A stretch of 64,000 bases of DNA from Alloscardovia sp963543015 (GCA_963543015.1 CAUTYZ010000007.1:1-64000); one strand, 5' to 3'; counted from the first letter of the stretch, positions 49,804-58,876 are shown. The notes: a model not told the origin generated them from the letters alone. A program made the numbers and translations.

Positions 49804-51528
49804 TTGCGTGCTTTAAATACTCAGATGCGTATGTTCGCGGCATCTATTATTGCTTTAGCGCTTGGTGTGTTTGCTCTTGTGCCTATGAATTCGGCAGTTG
49901 CAGCAAATACAGAAGTCATGAATAACGGTACAACGACGAACAATACCGCTACAACAACTACAGATGGTACGAATACTTTCGTACACACGCTGTACTTCAC
50001 TGCTCAAGGTAGCGATGGAAATACCTATACGTCGAACCTGTCATCGACCAACCCAGCAGTTGATGATTCAGTGTTGAACCTTGACAAGATTACTAAAGAC
50101 TCTGATGGTTCTTACCATTTCAATGCTGTCGTTGAGCTGACACCTACGAATGCGGTCAGTAATTTGAACTTCATCCTGACGGCACCATCGTCGACCTCAA
50201 AATCTTCAGGCGCTCCAAACGTTCAGCTTTCTGGTGCTCCAGTTTTCTCTGGTACTGATGCCGCAAACGTCCAGGCGGCTTCGCTCTATTCAAATGTCGC
50301 AGCTCCAGGTAAGTACTACGGTGAGTCACAGTACAACACTACCTTCGGCAATCCAATGCCAAATATTTACTACATTAACTTACGTGGCAAGCTCACGGCT
50401 GGTCAGAAACTCACTGTAACCTTCCCATACGTTCTCAAGAACGCAGATTCATTCGACTTCGCTCAGGCTACGAGCCCAGTTACCTTCTCTGAGTCCATCG
50501 GAAATAATCTCGGCATTACTCCATGGGGAGTGTATACAAGCACTGATTTGACCATGACTCGCTTGCGTTTTGGAAAGACAGATTCTGCACCTGTCTCGAC
50601 CCTCTGGGCTTTGTATAATCCGTTGAAGTCCGATTATGATGGAAAGTCAACAAACAGCGTTCGTTACCTCTTCACCAAGAACAACAATATTTCTCGCGGT
50701 ACGAGCCTTGACTACACGTACACGAACGTTCCACAGATTAGCAACGACATCGTTGGTTTGAATGCATCGGATTTCGAATATAAGAATTCCACCTCAGCAA
50801 ATTATGAGCCTTTGACGACGATGTTTGCAAACAGCACGCCTGCATATAACCGTGGTGGATATTTCCGTCTTAAGTTGGATAAGATCAAGAAGGCGTATGA
50901 CGGCACGGGCTGGTCAACAAACGGCTTTTATACCAATTACTACACATATAATACCTCCGCTGCCAGCGGAAACTTGGTCATCCACGGGCTCAATGACAAC
51001 GGAGGTTCCCTTCCATCCGCTTCTCTGAACGTTGAATTGTGGCAGTATCTGGCTGCTTCTGAGAACTTGTGCCTCACCGTCGGCGATACTTTCGACCCAG
51101 CACAGGCATTGGAGTGGGTACGCCCATACAACGCGACTGAAGTTCGTAATCCTTTGAGCGATGCAGCTCAGAGCAAGCTCATTGACGTCACCTATACTGA
51201 TGCCCAGGGCAATACTGTCAACAGCGTTGACACCTCCAAGCCTGGCGTATACACCGTAACCTACCGTTACTGGCTTGCTGATAGCAATGGCAACCGCACA
51301 ACGGATTCCGCTTCCGTGCGCACAACAGTTTACGTCACTGCACAGAAGGCAGCTGATTGCAAGGGCAACGACACAAAGCCACAGCCAACTAAGCCTGCTC
51401 AGGGATCCAAGAAGAAGACTTCCTTGGCTAAGACAGGTGTGGATGTAGCGACTATGTCATGGGTGGCTACTCTGCTCATCGCTGCCGGTGCAGGTATGAT
51501 TGCTTACCGCCGTCGCAATCATGCTTAG
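49804..51528 (+). CDS. LAKTG-anchored surface protein with Ig-like domain
   Basis: Predicted wall-anchored protein of unknown binding specificity. Seen: signal peptide (AASIIALALGVFALVPM, cleavage near SAVAA); Thr/Asn-rich N-terminus; large beta-rich region; Ig-like domain (about 460-530) with PGVYTVTYRYWLADSNGN; sorting signal LAKTGVDVATM (541-) with hydrophobic segment and YRRRNHA tail. The TTG at 49804 is preferred for its AAGGG site 8 nt upstream and sensible signal peptide; the frame is open to 49648. 574 aa. The terminator is at 51672-51718. Confidence 0.85.
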   Translation: MRALNTQMRMFAASIIALALGVFALVPMNSAVAANTEVMNNGTTTNNTATTTTDGTNTFVHTLYFTAQGSDGNTYTSNLSSTNPAVDDSVLNLDKITKDSDGSYHFNAVVELTPTNAVSNLNFILTAPSSTSKSSGAPNVQLSGAPVFSGTDAANVQAASLYSNVAAPGKYYGESQYNTTFGNPMPNIYYINLRGKLTAGQKLTVTFPYVLKNADSFDFAQATSPVTFSESIGNNLGITPWGVYTSTDLTMTRLRFGKTDSAPVSTLWALYNPLKSDYDGKSTNSVRYLFTKNNNISRGTSLDYTYTNVPQISNDIVGLNASDFEYKNSTSANYEPLTTMFANSTPAYNRGGYFRLKLDKIKKAYDGTGWSTNGFYTNYYTYNTSAASGNLVIHGLNDNGGSLPSASLNVELWQYLAASENLCLTVGDTFDPAQALEWVRPYNATEVRNPLSDAAQSKLIDVTYTDAQGNTVNSVDTSKPGVYTVTYRYWLADSNGNRTTDSASVRTTVYVTAQKAADCKGNDTKPQPTKPAQGSKKKTSLAKTGVDVATMSWVATLLIAAGAGMIAYRRRNHA

Positions 51529-51671
51529 GACTTGAGCTCGTGGGTTAAGGACTGGGTTATGGACTTACCGCTGCCCCGTCTGATTCTTCCCAGAGCTATT
51601 CCTGAGCCTGCTAGGGGTCGCCGAGTAGTCTTCGAGATTCAGTAACCCCAAAACAATTTTCAACCAGAACT

Positions 51672-51718
51672 GACCTCGTTCGGATTCGTACTGTGCATGA
51701 ACCTGAACGAGGTCTTTT
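51672..51718 (+). terminator. Rho-independent terminator after the second LAKTG gene
   Basis: GACCTCGTTC and GAACGAGGTC form a perfect 10-bp stem with a 23-nt loop, followed by TTTT. Confidence 0.88.
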
Positions 51719-51816
51719 CGTATTGTCGTTCGTAAGCGTGCTTGTGTGTGCGTAGGGGGAGGGGAGAAAGAGGAAGAGAGGAGGTAGCGAATAAGATCTG
51801 GCTTCTTACATCTACC

Positions 51817-51897
51817 TAATTTTTTGTATTTTGTCCCGTTTTATGCTTCGCCTTGCCCACTAAACATATCCCAGATGGGATATTCTGCAAAATATTG
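51817..51897. repeat. Palindromic repeat copy 4, upstream of azlC
   Basis: TTTTTTGTATTTTGTCCCGT paired with ATGGGATATTCTGCAAAATA. It directly precedes the pyrimidine-rich tract leading to azlC. Confidence 0.85.
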
Positions 51898-51899
51898 GA

Positions 51900-52139
51900 C
51901 AGCACGACGATTCTTTCATCTCACATCGGTCCATCGGTTCTTCTGTTTTTTCTGTCTCTCTGTCTCTCGATCTCCTTCTTTCCGATTTTCCCTCTATTCC
52001 CCTCCTCTCTCCCCAAAAAAGTCTTTCCCCCCCCCTTTCCCCTCCTCCCCTCTTTTCCCTTTTTCCCCCTCTTCCCCCCCCCCCCCCCCAAAAAAGTCTT
52101 CCCCCCCCCCCCCCCCGCACCCGACTCCACAAATCCCGC
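51900..52139 (+). repeat. Pyrimidine-rich region with two 16-C tracts before azlC
   Basis: About 240 bp almost free of purines on the plus strand. It holds a run of 9 C (52027-52035) and two runs of 16 C (52074-52089 and 52101-52116). The unit CCCCAAAAAAGTCTT occurs twice (52011-52025, 52086-52100). Runs of this length are prone to strand slippage, so tract length may vary between cells; they lie between the palindrome copy 4 and the azlC start. Confidence 0.85.
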
Positions 52140-52176
52140 CCCGCCAAATTTCAGGGCGTACGTTACCATTGAATAT

Positions 52177-53052
52177 GTGAGCGAGAACGTGAAAGAGCAA
52201 AAAATTCGGGGAATCACAAAGGCAGCAGTCGTAGCATTCCCACATACCACTCCAATCGGTTTCGCCTGGTTCTTCCTAGGCTTGTCATACGGACTTTTGA
52301 TGTCATCGAGGGGATTTTCTGTATGGTATACCGCACTCATGGCTACGGTCATTTTTGCCGGATCGCTCGAATTCGTCACCGTGGATTTGCTCCTCGGAGT
52401 TTTCAACCCTATCACTGCTTTTCTCATGGCATTGATGGTTAACGCACGTTTCCTCTTTTACGGTCTCGCCATGCTCACCAAATACAAAGGCACCGGCAAA
52501 AAGAAGTGGTATCTGATTTTCGGTTTGACTGACGAGACCTTTGCCGTCAATTCATCCGCTGATATCCCCGAAGATGTTAATCGTAGCTGGTTCTATTTCT
52601 TCGTCACGTTCTTTAGCCACTGCTACTGGGTTCTGAGCTCGGTCCTTGGTTCGCTAGTTGGGCCACATCTTCCGTTCAATACTCGTGGAATTGACTTTGT
52701 CCTCACAGCAATGTTCGTCACAATTTTCTTGGACGAATGGCTCAAGCATAAGCGTTTTACCTCGGCTCTTGCTGGTATCTTGGTATCGCTTCTCAGCCTT
52801 ATTCTTTTCGGAAAGGATTCGTTCCTCATTCCGACGATGCTGGGAATTCTCACAATTTTTACCATTATGCACTGGGAAAATACTCATCGCGGTCTCAATC
52901 TCAAGAACTCAAGCGTATCCACTTCTGCTCATACATCGTCAGATAGCTCATTAAACGACGAACGCGTTAGTAGTCCACAAGACGACTCAGCCGACTCTGC
53001 CTTATCAACCGCTGCTTCGGACGCCGAACCACACAAGGAGACAGCACAATGA
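52177..53052 (+). CDS. azlC: AzlC-family branched-chain amino acid exporter subunit
   Basis: Large subunit of the AzlCD exporter of branched-chain amino acids. Seen: AAVVAFPHTTPIGFAWFFLG, FAGSLEFVTVDLLLG and NARFLFYGLAML, the family motifs, with seven or so membrane segments; a C-terminal hydrophilic Ser/Asp-rich extension. About 291 aa from a GTG at 52177, which lacks a good ribosome site. The frame is open upstream through the C-tracts (Pro-rich) to a TTG in the palindrome at 51853, but polypyrimidine DNA contains no stop codons, so this is weak evidence of coding. The stop overlaps azlD by 4 bp (ATGA). Confidence 0.88.
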   Translation: MSENVKEQKIRGITKAAVVAFPHTTPIGFAWFFLGLSYGLLMSSRGFSVWYTALMATVIFAGSLEFVTVDLLLGVFNPITAFLMALMVNARFLFYGLAMLTKYKGTGKKKWYLIFGLTDETFAVNSSADIPEDVNRSWFYFFVTFFSHCYWVLSSVLGSLVGPHLPFNTRGIDFVLTAMFVTIFLDEWLKHKRFTSALAGILVSLLSLILFGKDSFLIPTMLGILTIFTIMHWENTHRGLNLKNSSVSTSAHTSSDSSLNDERVSSPQDDSADSALSTAASDAEPHKETAQ

Positions 53053-53384
53053 CCATGACTGTAATCCAAAGCCTTATTATGATTGGCGTTGCCGCGCTCG
53101 GCACGATGACCACTCGTTTCTTACCGTTCCTTGCATTCCCAGAAAGCAAGCCTATTCCACCATTCATCCTGTATTTGGGCAAAATGCTACCACTTGCAGT
53201 TATGGGCATGCTTGTTGTGTATTCGTTGCGCGGTACGAACGTCATGTCCGGTTCGCACGGCATTCCTGAATTCATTGCTCTGGTTATTTTGATCGTCGTT
53301 CATCTCAAATGGCGCAATATGCTCATAAGCATGGCGACGGGAACCATTATTTATATGATTCTTATCCAAACAGTTTTTGCATAA
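53049..53384 (+). CDS. azlD: AzlD-family small exporter subunit
   Basis: Small membrane partner of AzlC. Seen: 111 aa, four hydrophobic segments, and family features TRFLPFLAFPESKPIPPFI and YLGKMLPLAVMGMLVVY. Starts inside the azlC stop codon (ATGA overlap), so the two are translated together. Confidence 0.9.
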   Translation: MTMTVIQSLIMIGVAALGTMTTRFLPFLAFPESKPIPPFILYLGKMLPLAVMGMLVVYSLRGTNVMSGSHGIPEFIALVILIVVHLKWRNMLISMATGTIIYMILIQTVFA

Positions 53385-53434
53385 GTGACCGTTTACCTTC
53401 CGCTTCGCCCCCCCACCCAGCCAATCGAGGAATC

Positions 53435-53830
53435 ATGCCAGCTTTTCCATTAACAGTTCTCTGCCATCCACGTTGTTCAACATGCAAAAAAGCACTCACA
53501 TGGCTCGACGGCAACGGCATCACATATTCGTGGCGCAGCATCATTGACGACAACCCCACAGCAGAAGAACTTCGCACCTGGATTCCAGAAAGCGGCTTAG
53601 GAATTCGTCGATTCTTTAATACATCAGGTATGGCATACCGCGAGAATAATGTCAAAGTACAGCTCGACGAATGGTCTCACACCTTATCTGATAATGATCA
53701 ATTAACCCGCGCAATCGATTTGCTCAGCAGCGATGGGATGTTATGCAAAAGACCGCTTGTTATCGATGCGACAGGGAAATTTGTAGCAGTCGGTTTTAAA
53801 GAAAATGAATGGGAAGCAACACTTCTCTAG
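53435..53830 (+). CDS. ArsC/Spx-family thioredoxin-fold protein
   Basis: Thioredoxin-like protein of the ArsC family (YffB/Spx-like); in this group arsenate reduction is often not the function. Seen: CHPRCSTCKKA with Cys10, Cys14 and Cys17, the IDDNPTAEELRTWI block and LLSSDGMLCKRPLVID near the end; 131 aa, usual length. The ATG at 53435 has GAGG 5 nt upstream. It follows azlD by 50 bp and may share its transcript. Confidence 0.85.
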   Translation: MPAFPLTVLCHPRCSTCKKALTWLDGNGITYSWRSIIDDNPTAEELRTWIPESGLGIRRFFNTSGMAYRENNVKVQLDEWSHTLSDNDQLTRAIDLLSSDGMLCKRPLVIDATGKFVAVGFKENEWEATLL

Positions 53831-53904
53831 CGATTACCAGCATTCCCCTCACACTTCTCGTCACTTCTGTCGTTTCTCATTTTGTAAGGTTTGTAAGGTT
53901 TCTC

Positions 53905-54669
53905 ATGCGATATCACGTAATAGATTGGATCCGCGGTTTTGCGCTGATTAACATGATTGCGTACCACACATTGTGGGATATCGCGCAGCTCTTTCCTATA
54001 CCCATCGGCAATGACGTTGCGCAGTTTATGCTCGAGCCAGGTACTCATGTGTGGCAGCAAAGCATTGGCTTTACGTTTTTGTTTGTAGCGGGGTTCTGCT
54101 TTAGTTTCAGTGTGAAGCCATTGATTCGTGGCGCGCAATTGGTGGGTTGGGGTGCAGTTATTTCGCTTATTACATTTTTTGTAATTCCGAATGATCCTGT
54201 GCGTTTCGGAGTTCTCACGTGCATCGGCTTTGGATTGTTGATTCTTACTCTTGTTCAGGCATGGTCGCAAAAAATTACTGCTGTGGCTGCTGCCATCGCA
54301 GCGGTCCTAAGCCTTATCCTTTTTGCATTTTTGCACGATGCGCAAACAGGCACGGTCTGGGGAATTTCATTGCCGCATTGGCTTTATAGCAATAGTTTCT
54401 CTGCTCTTCTTGGATTCCCGCCAAATGACTTTATTTCCTCGGACTACTACCCAATCATTCCATTCTTCTTCGTTATGCTCGCCGGATACATGTCATATAG
54501 AGCGCTGCAATCCACACGTTTTATGCGTGCCCTGACTGTACACTCCTGCGATCCGTTGAGCCGAGGTATCGAATGGATTGGACGTCATTCATTGATAATT
54601 TATCTGCTACATCAAGTCATCATTTTTGGCATCGTCCGTGCAATTGTTTTCGCTCGGTACGGGCTATAA
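53905..54669 (+). CDS. DUF1624 (HGSNAT-like) membrane protein
   Basis: Membrane protein of the heparan-alpha-glucosaminide N-acetyltransferase catalytic-domain family; its bacterial substrate is unknown. Seen: start RYHVIDWIRGFALINMIAYH with the family Asp-Arg-Gly and His, about eight membrane segments, PIIPFFFVMLAGYMSY and the end WIGRHSLIIYLLHQVIIFG. 254 aa from the ATG at 53905, which has AAGG 8 nt upstream; the frame is open 32 codons further into the ArsC-like gene. Confidence 0.82.
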   Translation: MRYHVIDWIRGFALINMIAYHTLWDIAQLFPIPIGNDVAQFMLEPGTHVWQQSIGFTFLFVAGFCFSFSVKPLIRGAQLVGWGAVISLITFFVIPNDPVRFGVLTCIGFGLLILTLVQAWSQKITAVAAAIAAVLSLILFAFLHDAQTGTVWGISLPHWLYSNSFSALLGFPPNDFISSDYYPIIPFFFVMLAGYMSYRALQSTRFMRALTVHSCDPLSRGIEWIGRHSLIIYLLHQVIIFGIVRAIVFARYGL

Positions 54670-54673
54670 AAAT

Positions 54674-54703
54674 GGGACCTTCTGAAATTGTATAGAAGGT
54701 CCC
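54674..54703. terminator. Terminator between DUF1624 gene and permease gene
   Basis: GGGACCTTCT and AGAAGGTCCC form a perfect 10-bp stem around GAAATTGTAT, between convergent genes. AAAAAT on its left gives a T-run for the minus-strand permease transcript; the plus side has only short Ts. Confidence 0.8.
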
Positions 54704-54712
54704 TCAGTCGTC

Positions 54713-56212
54713 TTAATTCAGCTCATTCAATTCGTTCAGCTCGTTCAGCTCGGAATGGCGATACGAATATGCAAAATATATCGCAATTCCAGCAGCAAGC
54801 CATACCAAGAATCGAATCCATGTCAACACGGACAAATTAACCATAACGATAACGCACGCAACTGCCACGACAATTGGGAACCACGGATTTCCAGGAACCT
54901 TAAACGAACGCTTAATATCCGGGCGACGCTTACGCATAATAGGCACACCCACGCTCACAAGAACAAATGCCGAAAGCGTACCGATATTGACCATATCTGC
55001 CAAAATTCCCACATCCAGTGTAGACGCGATAACGGCGACCAATACACCGACAGCAATTTGAAGCCCCGCAGGAATTCCCTTTGAATTCGTCTTCGAAATC
55101 GAGCGCGGAATCAAACCGTCACGACTCATCGCAAAAATAACTCGCGTCAACCCAAGCAAAAGAACCATCACGACCGTCGTCAAACCAATAACGATCCCAA
55201 ACGAAATAGTCGTCGCTGCCCAATTCGCGCCTACAAGTTCAAAAGCCGTGGCAAGAGACGGACTGGACTGTTTTGCTAAATCTTTATAGGATACCATGCC
55301 TGATGTCACAACTGCTACCAAAATATACAGCAAAATGACTAATCCCAGACCCAAAGTAATTCCTCGTGGAATCGTGCGCTTAGGATCTTTTGCTTCTTCG
55401 GATGCTGTTGCCACGACATCAAAACCCAAAAATGCAAAAAAGACAAGAGCTGCGCCAGAGAAAATTCCCGCAATTCCGTACATTGTTGCAGGTTGGCCCG
55501 TTATCCATTCGAAAAGAGGCTGCTCCAAAGTTGCAGCTACGGCCGCTGAACCGGTAGATGTAGCCGCCTGAGTTTGCGGAATGAACGGAATCAAATTGCT
55601 AGCTTTGAAATAGAAGAAACCCGCGACGATAATGAAGAGGACAACGCCCACTTTGATAACCGTCAAAACCGAATCCACTCGGCTCGACAGTTTTGTCCCG
55701 AAAAGAAGCAAAATCGTGAAAAATGTGACAACCGCAAACGGCGCGAAATCAATTGAAAAATTCGGTGTCACCTGCCACACGGTCGAGATATGAATCCCAA
55801 TCAACCGCAAAAAATCATTGAGATACACGCCCCAATATTTGGACACGACCGAACCAGCCATCAGCATTTCGAGAATCAAATCCCAGCCAATAATCCACGC
55901 AACAAACTCGCCGAGAGTTGTGTACGTGAACGTGTACGCCGAACCCGCTGCAGGAACCATCGACGCAAATTCCGCGTAGCACAGCGCCACTCCAGCACAC
56001 ACCGCGCCGGCAATAATGAAACTAATAATTGCGGAAGGTCCCGCATGGAAAGCAATCGTCTGCGCGCCAATGGAGAAAATTCCTGCACCAACTGCCACAG
56101 CAACTGCCATGGTTGCCAGATCCCACACGCCTAATTCGCGCGACAGCGAACGGCCTTCAGTATGCGTTTGGGCAACGGCGGATTCAATGGATTTCGTTCT
56201 AAAAAGTTTCAC
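54713..56212 (-). CDS. APC-superfamily amino acid permease
   Basis: Proton-coupled amino-acid uptake carrier of the cationic-amino-acid-transporter type. Seen: KSIESAV near the start, GAGIFSIGAQT in the first membrane segment, about 12-14 membrane segments, FFAFLGFDVVATASEEAKDPKRTIP (helix 6 region) and the RRPDIKRSFKVPG loop. About 499 aa from the GTG at 56212; the frame is open to 56368 with a Pro-rich stretch that has no support. The C-terminus ends in four ELN triplets from a 9-bp tandem repeat just before the stop. The exact substrate is not readable. Confidence 0.88.
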   Translation of the reverse strand: MKLFRTKSIESAVAQTHTEGRSLSRELGVWDLATMAVAVAVGAGIFSIGAQTIAFHAGPSAIISFIIAGAVCAGVALCYAEFASMVPAAGSAYTFTYTTLGEFVAWIIGWDLILEMLMAGSVVSKYWGVYLNDFLRLIGIHISTVWQVTPNFSIDFAPFAVVTFFTILLLFGTKLSSRVDSVLTVIKVGVVLFIIVAGFFYFKASNLIPFIPQTQAATSTGSAAVAATLEQPLFEWITGQPATMYGIAGIFSGAALVFFAFLGFDVVATASEEAKDPKRTIPRGITLGLGLVILLYILVAVVTSGMVSYKDLAKQSSPSLATAFELVGANWAATTISFGIVIGLTTVVMVLLLGLTRVIFAMSRDGLIPRSISKTNSKGIPAGLQIAVGVLVAVIASTLDVGILADMVNIGTLSAFVLVSVGVPIMRKRRPDIKRSFKVPGNPWFPIVVAVACVIVMVNLSVLTWIRFLVWLAAGIAIYFAYSYRHSELNELNELNELN

Positions 56213-56475
56213 ATGCCAAGTGTACCGTGCTGTTTGGGCAGTTTTGCAAAAATGCTTGGATAGTGGGCGGGGTGTGCTGGGCCGAGTGTGCGGGGCGGGG
56301 TATGCGGGATATGGTGACGCGGTAATCCCTGTGGAGCGATTTTGTTTCATCAATTCCACCGCTTCCATCGACGCGCTCCATCAATGCGCTCCGCCGGTTT
56401 CATAGATTTTCTCTCAACGAATATCCCTCAACGAATACGCTGACTTTGCCCCGCCTTTGCCGTACGATGGACTAC

Positions 56476-56880
56476 ATGACGGAAAATTTTGCTGATATCT
56501 CGAGCACGTCTCAATTGGGCGAAAACGCGAACGAATCGACTATCGATTCTCCAGCTCAGACGAGCACCATGCTAACTCTTACGAAGCCTCAGGTTAAGCA
56601 GCTTCGCGGACTTGCACATCCATTGAGCCCGCTTCTTCTCATCGGGAAGAACAATATCACGGAGACTGTGATTTCCCAGGCTGATCAACTCCTGAACGAC
56701 CATGAACTCATCAAGTGCCAGTTGCAAGAAGGCGCGCTGCTGAGCACAAAAGAAGCTGCTGTAGAGCTTGCCGAAGAGACAGGCGCTGCCGTCGTTCAGA
56801 CGATTGGACATCGTTTTGTGCTTTTCCGACCAACTCGTCGCAAGGATATGAAGAATCCGATTCGGCTTGTTCGCGGTTAA
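56476..56880 (+). CDS. YhbY/CRS1-CRM family RNA-binding protein
   Basis: Small CRM-domain protein linked to ribosome assembly. Seen: LTKPQVKQLRGLAHPLSPLL, IGKNNITETVISQADQLL (containing the GxxG-like GKNN loop) and the end TIGHRFVLFRPTRRKD; about 134 aa, somewhat longer at the N-terminus than the 97 aa of E. coli YhbY because of a Ser/Thr-rich start. ATG at 56476 chosen; ATG at 56467 is equally possible. A 9-bp repeat follows the stop. Confidence 0.85.
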   Translation: MTENFADISSTSQLGENANESTIDSPAQTSTMLTLTKPQVKQLRGLAHPLSPLLLIGKNNITETVISQADQLLNDHELIKCQLQEGALLSTKEAAVELAEETGAAVVQTIGHRFVLFRPTRRKDMKNPIRLVRG

Positions 56881-56885
56881 TTGAG

Positions 56886-56903
56886 CGGGGCGACCGGGGC
56901 GAC
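56886..56903. repeat. Two 9-bp tandem repeats after the YhbY stop codon
   Basis: CGGGGCGAC occurs twice in tandem 5 bp after the stop codon. Confidence 0.6.
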
Positions 56904-56930
56904 GTGGGACTTGGTTTTTCCTTTTTACTT

Positions 56931-57014
56931 ACCTATTTTTTGCAGATTATCCCATTTAAGAGTTAATAAGAGGCGTATTTATCCTCCCAAACGGGAGATT
57001 CTGCAAAAAATAGG
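56931..57014. repeat. Palindromic repeat copy 5
   Basis: The outer arms CCTATTTTTTGCAGA and TCTGCAAAAAATAGG are perfectly complementary, the best-preserved ends of the family; inner parts TATCCCATTT and AAACGGGAGA continue the stem. Lies between yhbY and the AbiEi/DUF559-like gene. Confidence 0.88.
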
Positions 57015-57091
57015 ATTGCATGGCATCCGTACTGAGTACTTCTACCCAGCTTCTCGCCGCTACACACTTCCCCCCTCCCCCATCCACCAAG

Positions 57092-57152
57092 TTATCCACA
57101 ATGGAACACTCGTTTTACCACTTCCGCCCAAATCTGCCAGAAATTATCCACA
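57092..57152 (+). promoter_or_regulatory. Two perfect DnaA-box 9-mers
   Basis: TTATCCACA at 57092-57100 and 57144-57152, same orientation, 52 bp apart, within 115 bp upstream of the next gene. Whether DnaA binds here is not known. Together with repeat copy 5 this accounts for most of 56881-57205. Confidence 0.5.
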
Positions 57153-57205
57153 ATTTTTCAGTCCTCGTTTTGCATATTTTGCCATTTTGAATAACTATTA
57201 GCTGT

Positions 57206-58486
57206 ATGACAGCGCAGTTAGACAGCAATAGCCCTTTCGCACGACGAGAGATCAGCCCTCATCATCCGGAGGAGTCCCCAAGTTATCCCGAGGCCCCAGA
57301 CGCCCCTTCGCACCCACTTCTCGCAAGACCACACGACCGCAATGAACTTCGCCGTTTTCAGCGCAAGACCAAGCATGGCCTTCTCGTCGAACCAATTCCC
57401 GGTTATTTTGCAGATGCGACCGCTTGGGAATCGGCGTCATGGCACAAGAAGACTGTCACCAAAATCTCAGCTATTGCTCACAAGCATCCGAATTGGCCGA
57501 TTTCATCTGTATCAGCTGCTGCAATCTACGGCGTCAATTTGCATGCGCGCTTTCATCGTCATGTTCATTTTGCGACGGACCGCCACACGTCGACCGGTTT
57601 GCGCAAGCATCTGCCGGTAATTTTTCACTATATTGAGCAAAGTCGACCGCAAAATTTGCGTATCAACGATACAGCCAGCGCTGATGGAAACGGACAATCT
57701 CCGCCCAATACATATATTCCGATTAATGATGCCATCGGGTTTTTCCACGGTTTTCTTATCACTTCGCCGCTGCAAACCATGTTCGATTGCATGCGCATGC
57801 TCACTTTCGAACACGCGCTCATTGTGTGTAACGAATTGTGTAGAAAATTTCGAATTTTGCACGATGAATTTTTGCAATTTTTGACGCGGCGTGCGCATTG
57901 TTGGAAGTCTGAATATGCGCGTTTTAAAGCCGAATTTGTTAACTCTCGCGTAGAAAATGGAGGAGAATCTTTTTGCCTAGCTCGCATTATTCGCGAAGGA
58001 TTTGCTGTACCGGAACTGCAAAAAATTGTGCGCAACCCTTACTTCAATTTGCCTCGCGAATGGAGCCCAGATGCGCAAATGACGGAAACGATTCGACCAG
58101 ATATGGCATGGATGGATATTCATCGAAGCTCTTCAGCGTCCGTTGTCACCGATACATCCCGTGCGTTCTCGAACATTTTTCCTCATATTGCGCTCGAACT
58201 GGACGGAAATGCAAAATACTCCGACCCAACGATGCTGGCGAAATCTGGAGCTCGCAATAGCGAAGACATTCATTTTCGCGAACGTGAACGCCACAGCGCG
58301 CTCAATTCCTTGGGATTCAATGTCGTTCACGTCTCTTTTCGCGAGGTCAACGAATTCGGCGGGCAGGTACTTTTTAGCAAATTGGACAAGGCTGGAGTTC
58401 CGCGAGTATCGGCACGTCGGCGAAATCTTCTTCAACGGCTGCTCGCCAAATCGATGGCAAGTCCAACACTGCATAGATTCGAGTAA
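57206..58486 (+). CDS. AbiEi-like N-terminus with DUF559/Vsr-like nuclease C-terminus
   Basis: Function unknown; it looks like the actinobacterial proteins that join an AbiEi-type antitoxin region to a PD-(D/E)XK-like domain. Seen: N-terminal half with LLVEPIPGYFADATAWE and AIAHKHPNWPISSVSAAAIYG (AbiEi-like), middle ITSPLQTMFDCMRML, and C-terminal LELDGNAKYSDPTM followed by RERERHSALNSLGFNVVHVS, matching the E-x-DG-x-KY ... E-R-x-R pattern of DUF559/Vsr folds. 426 aa. No partner toxin gene is adjacent. Base composition of the second half is unusually rich in TTTTGCA-like words. Confidence 0.65.
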   Translation: MTAQLDSNSPFARREISPHHPEESPSYPEAPDAPSHPLLARPHDRNELRRFQRKTKHGLLVEPIPGYFADATAWESASWHKKTVTKISAIAHKHPNWPISSVSAAAIYGVNLHARFHRHVHFATDRHTSTGLRKHLPVIFHYIEQSRPQNLRINDTASADGNGQSPPNTYIPINDAIGFFHGFLITSPLQTMFDCMRMLTFEHALIVCNELCRKFRILHDEFLQFLTRRAHCWKSEYARFKAEFVNSRVENGGESFCLARIIREGFAVPELQKIVRNPYFNLPREWSPDAQMTETIRPDMAWMDIHRSSSASVVTDTSRAFSNIFPHIALELDGNAKYSDPTMLAKSGARNSEDIHFRERERHSALNSLGFNVVHVSFREVNEFGGQVLFSKLDKAGVPRVSARRRNLLQRLLAKSMASPTLHRFE

Positions 58487-58783
58487 CGCGAATTTGCATT
58501 GACGGCATATGATGTAGTGAATATCTTCACTTCGGAATAGGAGTAGGAGCAGGAGTGGATATTCGCGGGTCTGTTTTGCCAAAAGTGGGTACAAGCTGAA
58601 AATTTACAAGAAAAACTGCAAAAAAATGTGATCAACGATATGAATGTGTTTCATCGGTACACGTGCAGTTAATGTATCTGGTCAATTTTCTGTCAATTTA
58701 TAAAACCGATGGATTAAAACGCTCATTTTAACGTACCTGAGCGAAACATTGAGCAGTGAATTTTTATTGCACCTTTCTTCAAA
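58487..58783. other. Intergenic region without a recognised feature
   Basis: Nothing convincing is seen. A half-arm-like stretch AAAAACTGCAAAAAAATG near 58611-58628 resembles the right arm of the palindromic family and might be a remnant. Confidence 0.35.
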
Positions 58784-58866
58784 CGCTATTTTTTGCAGAA
58801 TTTCCCATCAAGAGATAAAAAACGGGCGTTTGCTATACCCAAAATGGGAAAAACTGCAAAATATAA
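58784..58866. repeat. Palindromic repeat copy 6
   Basis: GCTATTTTTTGCAGAATTTC paired with GGGAAAAACTGCAAAATATA, between the convergent DUF559-like and livGF genes. Confidence 0.85.
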
Positions 58867-58876
58867 GCCTCATTGA

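Noticed and set aside
51853..52176. A Pro-rich N-terminal extension of AzlC through the C-tracts
   Set aside because: Polypyrimidine DNA has no stop codons in any forward frame, so openness is expected by chance; the extension begins at a TTG inside a repeat and is not typical of AzlC.
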